Positions 1 to 5,288 of a DNA stretch of 5,288 bases are shown here, piece by piece. A model generated the notes under the pieces. The model worked only from the letters and a program-made list of their open reading frames with translations. It did no database searches and was not told the origin of the DNA. A program made the translations under genes and the position numbers. The stretch is from Akkermansiaceae bacterium (GTDB lineage: Bacteria; Verrucomicrobiota; Verrucomicrobiia; Verrucomicrobiales; Akkermansiaceae): contig CAIVXP010000241.1 in the NCBI GenBank assembly GCA_903909905.1, forward strand, positions 1 through 5,288, read 5' to 3'. Every line of letters starts with the position of its first letter. Positions within the stretch are counted from its first letter, which is position 1.

Positions 1-1159
1 CGATCGGCGGCTTGGAGGCCACCGCCATGTTGAGAAGTTGTGACGGATATTCCTCAATCACCGCAGCCAACTGCGCGAGAGTCGCATTGCGCTCAAGCAT
101 CATGCGCAGCACTTGCAGCGCACTCAGGATACCATCACCGGTCGTGGCATAGTCGCCAAAAATCAAATGGCCGGAATTCTCACCGCCGAACGAATATCCT
201 CCCTTGCGCATGCACTCGATGACATTGCGATCGCCCACCGCCGTGGCCTCAACCTTGATGCCATGGTTTTTCATCGCCTCCTTCAAGCCAAGGTTGCTCA
301 TGACTGTCGCCACCAGCGTGTTGTTGCGCAGTTTTCCTTGTTCCTTCAGACCAATCGCACACAAGGCGAGTATGCGATCACCACTCACCACCTTGCCTTC
401 AGCATCGGTGAAAATCACCCGATCGGCATCGCCATCGAAAGAAACCCCAAGATCGGCACCGAACTTTCGTACCAACTCGCCTGCATTTTCAGGATGCAGC
501 GCACCACAGCCATGATTGATGTTGAGTCCGTCGGGTTGGATGCCGGTGGTGATGACCTCGGCACCAAGCTCCTTGAAAATAAGCGGCGCAATGAAATAGG
601 CCGCACCATGGCCGCAATCGACGACGATTTTGAGCCCGTGCAACGGAACATTGTCCGACGCGTTCTTCGCAAATTCGATGTAGCGGCCGCGCGCGTCATC
701 GATGCGATGAGCCTTGCCAATTTGCTTGGGTGGCAGCGGTGCAGCCTCGGCAACATCTCCCAAAATGTGACGCTCGATCATCGCTTCGAGGTCATCGGAA
801 AGTTTGTATCCGTCTGGCCCGAAAATTTTCAGCCCGTTGTCCTCATAAGGATTGTGCGATGCGGTGATCATGATGCCCGCTGCCGCACCCATCGACTTGG
901 TCAAATGTGCCACCGCCGGGGTCGGCAAAGGCCCGACCATGAAAACATCCATACCCATCGAAACCAGTCCACTCGTCAGTGCCGTCTCAAGCATGTAGCC
1001 CGAAATCCGCGTGTCCTTGCCAACCAACACCCGGTTGCGGCTCGCACCCGGCGATTTCAAGACATTGGCGACCGCCTTGCCCGTCCTCAATGCAACCTCA
1101 GCGGTGATCGGAAATTCGTTCACACGCCCGCGGATGCCATCTGTTCCAAACAATTTCAT
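1..1159 (-). CDS. glmM: Phosphoglucosamine mutase GlmM, C-terminus cut off by window edge
   Basis: GlmM interconverts glucosamine-6-phosphate and glucosamine-1-phosphate in the cytoplasm, the step before UDP-GlcNAc, and so feeds peptidoglycan synthesis. 386 residues are visible; the family is usually about 445-450, so roughly 60 residues, including the phosphate-binding loop of domain 4, lie off the left edge. Residues 1-11 read MKLFGTDGIRG, the typical GlmM opening. The active-site loop TASHNP is at 99-104, with Ser101 the expected phosphoserine. The metal loop DGDADR is at 242-247 (Asp242, 244, 246), and the sugar-binding loop GGENSGH is at 325-331. The ATG at 1159 is the only good start: an in-frame TAG lies three codons upstream. 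No clear Shine-Dalgarno sequence precedes it. GlmM is preferred over phosphomannomutase because of the FGTDGIRG opening and the NINHGCGALHPE stretch. The upstream gap with terminators suggests its own promoter. Confidence 0.96.
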   Translation of the reverse strand, partial: MKLFGTDGIRGRVNEFPITAEVALRTGKAVANVLKSPGASRNRVLVGKDTRISGYMLETALTSGLVSMGMDVFMVGPLPTPAVAHLTKSMGAAAGIMITASHNPYEDNGLKIFGPDGYKLSDDLEAMIERHILGDVAEAAPLPPKQIGKAHRIDDARGRYIEFAKNASDNVPLHGLKIVVDCGHGAAYFIAPLIFKELGAEVITTGIQPDGLNINHGCGALHPENAGELVRKFGADLGVSFDGDADRVIFTDAEGKVVSGDRILALCAIGLKEQGKLRNNTLVATVMSNLGLKEAMKNHGIKVEATAVGDRNVIECMRKGGYSFGGENSGHLIFGDYATTGDGILSALQVLRMMLERNATLAQLAAVIEEYPSQLLNMAVASKPPI

Positions 1160-1203
1160 ATGGTGCTATCAGGTAATAAATAGAATGATTGAGCGGTTTT
1201 TAC

Positions 1204-1227
1204 TTTGTTCAAAAAATTTTGAACAAA
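1204..1227. promoter_or_regulatory. AT-rich perfect inverted repeat upstream of glmM, candidate operator
   Basis: The arms TTTGTTCAAAA (1204-1214) and TTTTGAACAAA (1217-1227) are exact reverse complements, separated by two A residues. The repeat ends 44 nt before the glmM start codon, where a promoter or operator would be expected. On the minus strand it is followed by GTAAAAACC and not by a T-tract, so it is a poor terminator. A TTGAAC that could act as a -35 element lies inside it on the minus strand, but I could not find a convincing -10 at 16-18 nt. The symmetric form fits a dimeric regulator site; the regulator is unknown. Confidence 0.45.
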
Positions 1228-1252
1228 TCAAGCCGAAAGCCTAAAAACTCGC

Positions 1253-1274
1253 AAAAAACGGGATTTTTTACCCC
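1253..1274 (-). terminator. Second candidate intrinsic terminator (weak)
   Basis: Read on the minus strand, GGGGT, a loop of five A and ATCCC form a 5-bp stem with one G-U pair. One G and then six T (plus-strand A run 1253-1258) follow it. The stem is short, so termination may be weak. It lies behind the stronger terminator at 1327-1359 and may act as a backup before glmM. Confidence 0.35.
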
Positions 1275-1281
1275 ATCGTGA

Positions 1282-1299
1282 GGTTTCTCTCGGGAAACC
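1282..1299. repeat. Short hairpin between murI and glmM
   Basis: GGTTTC (1282-1287) and GAAACC (1294-1299) form a 6-bp perfect stem with a 6-nt loop. Neither strand has a T-tract directly after it, so it does not look like an intrinsic terminator. It lies between the two terminator candidates. Its role, if any, is unknown. Confidence 0.35.
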
Positions 1300-1326
1300 G
1301 GCTGACTGCCACTGCGGCACTGGGGA

Positions 1327-1359
1327 CAAACAAAAACAACGCCCGTTTATGGACGGGGC
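1327..1359 (-). terminator. Intrinsic terminator downstream of murI
   Basis: On the minus strand GCCCCGT pairs with ACGGGC (one bulged C) across the loop CCATAA. The tail GTTGTTTTTGTTTG follows directly, ten T in 14 positions. The stem begins 32 nt after the murI stop codon, as expected for the end of an rsmH-murI transcript. It is the best terminator-like structure in the window. Confidence 0.6.
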
Positions 1360-1391
1360 CCAGCCCATCGGCAAGCGGTAATTTCCTGCAT

Positions 1392-2210
1392 TCAAGCCAA
1401 GACAGCCCGCTGGATCCGCCCGGATGGCTTGCGCAAAAAGCGCCGGGCCAGGTTTTCAAACTCCTCGGAAAGATCGGTAAGATGGATCTCAAGCCCACCC
1501 TCACCTTTCTGCGAATTGAGCATATCGAGCCGCACGAGCTCCCTTTTCAAATGTTCGGCGCATGTCGTGGCACTGTCGACCAATCTCACGCTCTCAGGCA
1601 GCAATCGCCGAAGCACGGGAATCAAAAGCGGGTAGTGGGTACACGACAACATGAGCGTGTCGATTCCCTTCTCCACCAAGGGCTCCAGATAGGTTTTTAA
1701 AACAAGTTCCGCGGCCGGGTGGTCAATCCAATCTTCCTCCACAAAGGGCACCAGCAATGGGGCCTCCTGCGCGTGAATGATCAGCCCGGTGCGCTTTAGC
1801 GCAAGGGCGTGCTGATACGCATGCGATCGGATAGTCCCGCGCGTGGCAATGATCCCCACCCGCTCGACCGCCGGATCGCGTAGTGCCGACTCGACGCCAG
1901 CCTCAATGACCCCGATCACGGGCAGATCGAAACTTTCCCTCAACAGGGGCAAGGCGTGTGCGGTGGCGGTATTGCAGGCAACGACGATTGCTTTTACCCC
2001 ACGGTCGACCAAAAACCTCGCATCCTCTTGGGCAAAGCGGCGGATAGCCTCTGGGCTTTTTGAGCCATAGGGCAGACGCGCAGTGTCACCAAGATAGAGA
2101 ATATCCTCATTCGGCAGCAAATCCTGCACCGCACGCACCACGGTCAGACCACCCACTCCCGAGTCAAAAAATCCCAATGGCGCCGAATTCACAAAGCGGA
2201 GTCTGCCCAT
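1392..2210 (-). CDS. murI: Glutamate racemase MurI
   Basis: MurI is the cofactor-independent racemase that converts L-glutamate to D-glutamate for the second position of the peptidoglycan stem peptide; it acts in the cytoplasm. From the ATG at 2210 it has 272 residues, a normal length. Visible motifs: the opening PLGFFDSGVGGL with Asp16 and Ser17, GDTARLPYG at 41-49, the first catalytic Cys79 in VVACNTATAH, and the second, Cys190, in LSCTHYP with Thr191 and His192. The reading frame stays open upstream to an ATG at 2348 inside rsmH. The extra 46 residues are arginine- and glycine-rich and unlike the family, so the 2210 start is preferred. No good Shine-Dalgarno sequence lies at the right distance, and a GTG at 2192 is also possible. 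It follows rsmH by 52 nt and is probably co-transcribed with it. A terminator follows. Confidence 0.95.
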   Translation of the reverse strand: MGRLRFVNSAPLGFFDSGVGGLTVVRAVQDLLPNEDILYLGDTARLPYGSKSPEAIRRFAQEDARFLVDRGVKAIVVACNTATAHALPLLRESFDLPVIGVIEAGVESALRDPAVERVGIIATRGTIRSHAYQHALALKRTGLIIHAQEAPLLVPFVEEDWIDHPAAELVLKTYLEPLVEKGIDTLMLSCTHYPLLIPVLRRLLPESVRLVDSATTCAEHLKRELVRLDMLNSQKGEGGLEIHLTDLSEEFENLARRFLRKPSGRIQRAVLA

Positions 2211-2216
2211 TCCCGG

Positions 2217-2232
2217 CCGTCCGACAAGACGG
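2217..2232. repeat. Small stem-loop just upstream of the murI start
   Basis: CCGTC (2217-2221) and GACGG (2228-2232) form a 5-bp GC-rich stem with a 6-nt loop. In the minus-strand mRNA it ends six bases before the proposed murI ATG at 2210, where a ribosome binding site would be. It has no T-tract and is not a terminator. It could limit murI translation or could be chance in GC-rich sequence. Confidence 0.25.
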
Positions 2233-2262
2233 AAGCTTATCCTCAATCCCCCCTTTCCATGA

Positions 2263-3300
2263 TCACGCCCTCGTCGCCCAGCGAAGCTTTGCAGGCGCGC
2301 TTCGCGGGTTGCGGTGCCTTTCTTCGCTGCCGGCGGTGATGACACCATCGCTGATTTCAGAAAACAACCCGTCGCGGAGGCCTGCCTGAAATGATTTTTT
2401 CACACGCCTGTCTTCGCCTGAGTGAAAAGTTAGAATCGCCACCCTTCCGCCGGGCTTGAGGCAATCCGGCAGTGATCGCAGGAAGGCTTCCAGAGCAATA
2501 AACTCTTCATTGACCGCAATGCGTATTGCTTGAAATACCCGCCGCAGCGTGAGGTCTTTTTCGTCATCATGAAGCCCTGTTATCGAGCGCAGCGCATCGG
2601 CAAGCTCGGTGGTGGTCTTCATGGATCGACCGGCCAATGCGGCAGCGATGATTTCCGCACGCGGCTCATCGGCATTTTCGCGTAGCGCACGCTCGAGCTT
2701 GCCGGCATCCGTTCTTGCCAACCACTCGGAGCCACTCAGGCCGCGCGTCGGATTCATCCGCATGTCGAGCGGACCTTCATGCTTGAAACTGAAACCACGC
2801 GCTGGATCGTCAAACTGCATCGACGAACACCCCAGATCCGCAAAAACAAAATCCGCACTCAGACCGCGCTCACCAAGCAACTTGGCAACTCCCGCGTAGT
2901 TCGAACGCACGGCAACAAAACACTCGGCACCATATCCCTTATCACGCAGTCGCCGCTCGGTCTTGGGAAGCTCGATCGGATCCTGATCCGCACCGATCAA
3001 GATGCCACTGGGTGTGATTCTATCCAAAATCCTGGCTGCATGACCCCCATAGCCCAGCGTCGCATCTACTCCAATCATCCCCGGTTTGAGTCGCAACGCC
3101 TCAAGACACTCATCGACCATGATCGGAATGTGTGAACCTGCCGGGGTCTTGCCAGATGCAATGACCTTTGCAACCGTCTCCGCATATCGCCCGGGATCGT
3201 GTTCCTTGTATTTATCCTCAAAACGCCGCGGGTTTTTCCCGTGGTAGCGCTTGCGGCGAGGAGGCCTCGCTGCCGCATCATCCGTCCCCTGCTCCGTCAT
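2263..3300 (-). CDS. rsmH: 16S rRNA (cytosine(1402)-N(4))-methyltransferase RsmH with N-terminal extension
   Basis: RsmH (formerly MraW) uses S-adenosylmethionine to methylate N4 of C1402 in the 16S rRNA decoding site. The ATG at 3300 gives 345 residues. The core starts at HIPIMVDECL (57 onward), followed by the SAM loop DATLGYGGHA (79-88), ADQDP (104-108), ADLGCSS (154-160), PLDMRMN (177-183), RRVFQAIRIAVNEE (253-266) and TFHSGEDRRVK (291-301). The C-terminal segment has the family's PRSAPAKLRWA ending. The first ~56 residues are a basic arm with RRKRYHGKNPRRF and KTPAGSHIP. Many RsmH proteins begin about ten residues before the core, so this is a longer type, which I recall in some other lineages. 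In-frame starts at 3309 (ATG) and 3327 (GTG) are also possible; none has a good Shine-Dalgarno sequence. The gene leads a probable rsmH-murI unit and is divergent from nadE. Confidence 0.95.
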   Translation of the reverse strand: MTEQGTDDAAARPPRRKRYHGKNPRRFEDKYKEHDPGRYAETVAKVIASGKTPAGSHIPIMVDECLEALRLKPGMIGVDATLGYGGHAARILDRITPSGILIGADQDPIELPKTERRLRDKGYGAECFVAVRSNYAGVAKLLGERGLSADFVFADLGCSSMQFDDPARGFSFKHEGPLDMRMNPTRGLSGSEWLARTDAGKLERALRENADEPRAEIIAAALAGRSMKTTTELADALRSITGLHDDEKDLTLRRVFQAIRIAVNEEFIALEAFLRSLPDCLKPGGRVAILTFHSGEDRRVKKSFQAGLRDGLFSEISDGVITAGSEERHRNPRSAPAKLRWATRA

Positions 3301-3419
3301 CAGAGCCATTGCTTGCAGAGCCCACACGATCCGTCAAAACCCAAGTGCTTTTCATCAACCGCCCATCATGCCTTTTTGCTTTCGCCTTACCCGACTTTGG
3401 GCGACCCTTCCCCCGACCA
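3301..3419. promoter_or_regulatory. Divergent intergenic region between rsmH and nadE
   Basis: These 119 nt separate two gene starts that face away from each other, so by position they should carry the promoters of both rsmH (minus) and nadE (plus). I found no convincing -35/-10 pair, inverted repeat or Shine-Dalgarno sequence on either strand. The nadE side, just before the ATG, is pyrimidine-rich with runs of C, giving a leader without an obvious ribosome binding site. The call rests on gene orientation alone. Confidence 0.35.
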
Positions 3420-5057
3420 ATGAAAATCGGCATCGCGCAAATCAATTCGGTCGTCGGCGACTTTCCCGGCAACGCCAAACGCCTCATCGCCGCTTACCGC
3501 GAATGCGTGGATCAGGGAGCGGAGCTGGTCATCACACCAGAGCTCTCGCTGGTCGGCTATCCTCCGCGCGACTTGGTATTCAAATCAAATTTCGTGCCGA
3601 AATGCCTGCAAGCGCTCGACTACCTTGCCGGTGAAATTCGGGAAATTCCCCTGCTCGTAGGTTACGTCGATCACCACCACCCGCGACAACCCGGCAAACC
3701 CTTTCGCAATGCCGCCGCATGGCTCGAAAACGGCGCGATCCGCCACCGCGTGTGGAAAACTTTGCTGCCAACCTACGACGTCTTTGACGAACGCCGCTAT
3801 TTCGAACCCGCCGAATCCAGCGAACCAATCGAATGGAACGGCAAACGAATCGGCATCACGATCTGCGAGGACATCTGGACCGAAGACTATCTCGAAATCC
3901 CCTTCTATGACCGGAATCCGGTCGATGAATTGGCAGGCAAAGGCATTGATTTGATCCTCAACTTAAGCGCTTCGCCGTATCATTTGGGAAAACCCGCACA
4001 ACGCCGCTCGATGATCGGTGCCATCGCCCGCAGCACCAAAGTGCCGGTGGTCTACTGCAACGCCATCGGTGGCCATGACCAGCTTGTCTTCGATGGGCAT
4101 TCGCTCGTGATCGGATCAAACGGCCGCACCATCACGCAGTTTGCCGGCTTTGAGGAAAGTTGCCGGACGATTGATCCATTCCTGACGACCGAAAACGATG
4201 ACGCTGCCGAAGAAGCAGACGCTTCACAGCTTTACCGGGCACTCGTGCTAGGCTTGCGCGATTACGCACAGAAATCTGGCTTCACCAGTGCTTGCCTCGG
4301 TCTCAGCGGTGGCATCGATTCCGCACTCACCGCCGTCATTGCCGCCGATGCGCTTGGCCGGGAAAACATCCACGGCCTCACCATGCCAAGCCCTTATTCA
4401 TCGCGAGGCAGTGTCGAAGACTCGTTCGCGCTTGCGAAAAACCTCGGCATTCGCTGCGACGAAATTTCCATCCGCGCCCCTTTCGAGTCGATCAAGGCCA
4501 CCATGCATTTCCTCTTCGAAGGCAAACCTGAAGATGTGACCGAAGAAAACATGCAGGCGCGCATTCGTGGGCTCCTCTTGATGGCGCTTTCCAACAAAGA
4601 CAACCACCTACTTCTCAGCACCGGCAACAAAAGTGAGCTATCGGTCGGCTACTGCACGATCTATGGCGACATGTGCGGAGGACTGGCCGTGATCTCCGAT
4701 CTCCCCAAAACCCGCGTCTACGAAATTTCACGCTGGCTCAATCGCGAACGCGAAATCATTCCCTGGAACACGATTGAAAAAGCACCCAGTGCCGAACTTC
4801 GTCTCAACCAAAAAGACCAAGACACCCTGCCACCCTACGACACACTCGATGCGATTCTAGAGCTCTATGTAGAGCACCACCTTTCGACTGATGACATCAT
4901 CTCGCGCGGCTTCGATGAGCCCACCGTCCGCTGGATCCAGCGACGCGTTGACCTCAACGAATGGAAACGCCATCAGGCGGCACCGGGCCTGCGCGTGACG
5001 ACCAAGGCCTTCGGCATCGGCCGACGCATGCCGATCGTCCAGCACTTCAGCAGCTGA
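3420..5057 (+). CDS. nadE: Glutamine-dependent NAD+ synthetase NadE
   Basis: NadE performs the last step of NAD+ synthesis, amidating nicotinate adenine dinucleotide (deamido-NAD+) with ATP and ammonia from glutamine. The protein has 545 residues, typical of the two-domain form. The N-terminal nitrilase-like amidase domain (about 1-255) has the full triad: Glu41 in ITPELSLVGYPP, Lys113 in VWKTLLPTYDVFDERRYF and Cys149 in ITICEDIW. The C-terminal synthetase domain (about 270-545) has the PP-loop SGGIDSA (296-302), ENMQARIRG (376-384), STGNKSE (400-406) and a VGYCTIYGDMCGG stretch. The amidase domain means it can use glutamine, unlike the short ammonia-only NadE. The ATG at 3420 is chosen because MKIGIAQINSVVGD is the usual domain start. 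The frame is open upstream to 3168, but that part overlaps rsmH antisense and shows no homology I recognise. No Shine-Dalgarno sequence is seen. Confidence 0.97.
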   Translation: MKIGIAQINSVVGDFPGNAKRLIAAYRECVDQGAELVITPELSLVGYPPRDLVFKSNFVPKCLQALDYLAGEIREIPLLVGYVDHHHPRQPGKPFRNAAAWLENGAIRHRVWKTLLPTYDVFDERRYFEPAESSEPIEWNGKRIGITICEDIWTEDYLEIPFYDRNPVDELAGKGIDLILNLSASPYHLGKPAQRRSMIGAIARSTKVPVVYCNAIGGHDQLVFDGHSLVIGSNGRTITQFAGFEESCRTIDPFLTTENDDAAEEADASQLYRALVLGLRDYAQKSGFTSACLGLSGGIDSALTAVIAADALGRENIHGLTMPSPYSSRGSVEDSFALAKNLGIRCDEISIRAPFESIKATMHFLFEGKPEDVTEENMQARIRGLLLMALSNKDNHLLLSTGNKSELSVGYCTIYGDMCGGLAVISDLPKTRVYEISRWLNREREIIPWNTIEKAPSAELRLNQKDQDTLPPYDTLDAILELYVEHHLSTDDIISRGFDEPTVRWIQRRVDLNEWKRHQAAPGLRVTTKAFGIGRRMPIVQHFSS

Positions 5058-5075
5058 CCGACGGCTTGGTAGTCA

Positions 5076-5288
5076 TCACGCCTCAATTTCGCGTGCGGGT
5101 AGGCCGCTCTCAAAGCGCATCTGCTCGGCAATGAATGTCAGTGGAATGTGTCCCGTTTCGCCATTCCGGTTCTTCGCGAGCACCAACTCGGCCTTGCCTG
5201 CCTCCGCCTCCTTCTCCTCGGCATCCTCAGCATAGTAAGCACTGCGGTAGAGCAAACCAACCATGTCGGCGTCCTGCTCGATCGAACC
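5076..5288 (-). CDS. dnaB: Replicative DNA helicase DnaB, C-terminal fragment (5' part off window)
   Basis: The last 70 codons and the TGA stop are visible; the rest lies beyond the right edge. DnaB is the hexameric ATP-driven helicase that unwinds DNA at the replication fork. The fragment begins GSIEQDADMVGLLYRS, the conserved stretch near the end of the RecA-like helicase domain. It continues with AELVLAKNRNGETGHIPLTF and ends in MRFES plus a short tail, as in DnaB C-termini (compare SIEQDAD, the KxRNG arginine-finger region and RF near the end). Between YY and the AELV strand there is a glutamate-rich loop, AEDAEEKEAEAGK, about four residues longer than in E. coli DnaB. The gene converges on nadE with 18 nt between stop codons. 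A phage or plasmid DnaB cannot be excluded from the C-terminus alone, but the context is chromosomal. Confidence 0.9.
   Translation of the reverse strand, partial: GSIEQDADMVGLLYRSAYYAEDAEEKEAEAGKAELVLAKNRNGETGHIPLTFIAEQMRFESGLPAREIEA

Noticed and set aside
113..1183. Long plus-strand open frame of 356 codons opposite glmM
   Set aside because: It is the antisense shadow of glmM, whose minus-strand translation carries all expected motifs. The plus-strand product has no recognisable domain.
1204..1227. Classical LexA/SOS box
   Set aside because: The half-sites resemble GTTC/GAAC, but the spacing is N10. The LexA boxes I recall use GAAC-N4-GTTC or TGTTC-N4-GAACA, so the spacing does not fit, and glmM is not a typical SOS gene.
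1160..1391. glmS-type ribozyme or other known riboswitch ahead of glmM
   Set aside because: I could not recognise the conserved core of the glmS ribozyme or any common riboswitch; the stems are short and separate, and the glmS ribozyme is linked to glmS, not glmM.
1278..1700. Plus-strand open frame of 140 codons across the gap and the murI 3' end
   Set aside because: It is mostly antisense to murI, crosses the terminator region and has no recognisable motif or ribosome binding site.
2779..3135. Plus-strand open frame of 118 codons inside rsmH
   Set aside because: It is fully antisense to the conserved SAM-binding part of rsmH and resembles no family I know.
3168..3419. 84-codon in-frame extension upstream of nadE
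   Set aside because: It overlaps the rsmH 5' end on the opposite strand and has no relation to the nitrilase domain, which starts with the family-typical MKIGIAQ at 3420.
1..5288. Mobile element, CRISPR array, defence system or other novel multi-gene system
   Set aside because: No transposase, integrase, terminal repeats, spaced direct repeats or unknown conserved gene cluster is seen. Every long frame that is not a shadow is a recognised housekeeping gene with intact motifs.

Overview
The window is a compact stretch of bacterial chromosome, moderately GC-rich by eye, filled with housekeeping genes. I see no mobile element, CRISPR array, tRNA, rRNA or toxin-antitoxin pair. The taxon is not certain. 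The gene set is universal, but two features lean towards the PVC group, possibly Verrucomicrobiota: the RsmH branch with a long basic N-terminal arm, and the lack of clear Shine-Dalgarno sequences at most starts. This is inference only.

Layout: (1) positions 1-1159, minus strand, glmM (phosphoglucosamine mutase), whose last ~60 codons lie off the left edge. (2) 1160-1391, a 232-nt gap with two candidate intrinsic terminators for the minus strand, one extra hairpin and a perfect 11-bp-arm AT-rich inverted repeat upstream of glmM. (3) 1392-2210, minus, murI (glutamate racemase). (4) 2263-3300, minus, rsmH (16S rRNA m4C1402 methyltransferase) with an N-terminal extension. (5) 3301-3419, a short divergent gap that must hold both promoters. 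(6) 3420-5057, plus, nadE (glutamine-dependent NAD+ synthetase). (7) 5076-5288, minus, the last 70 codons of dnaB (replicative helicase), convergent with nadE and 18 nt from it.

The three left-hand genes all lie on the minus strand. rsmH and murI are probably co-transcribed, while glmM appears to start a separate unit behind the terminators. MurI makes D-glutamate for the peptidoglycan stem peptide. GlmM makes glucosamine-1-phosphate for UDP-GlcNAc. RsmH is a ribosome modifier that in many bacteria sits at the head of the division and cell wall (dcw) cluster; here it is next to murI without mraZ upstream. nadE and dnaB have no obvious link to these. All visible catalytic motifs are intact. 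I found no undescribed system; the points most worth checking are the inverted repeat upstream of glmM, the rsmH gene order and N-terminal arm, and the uncertain murI start.
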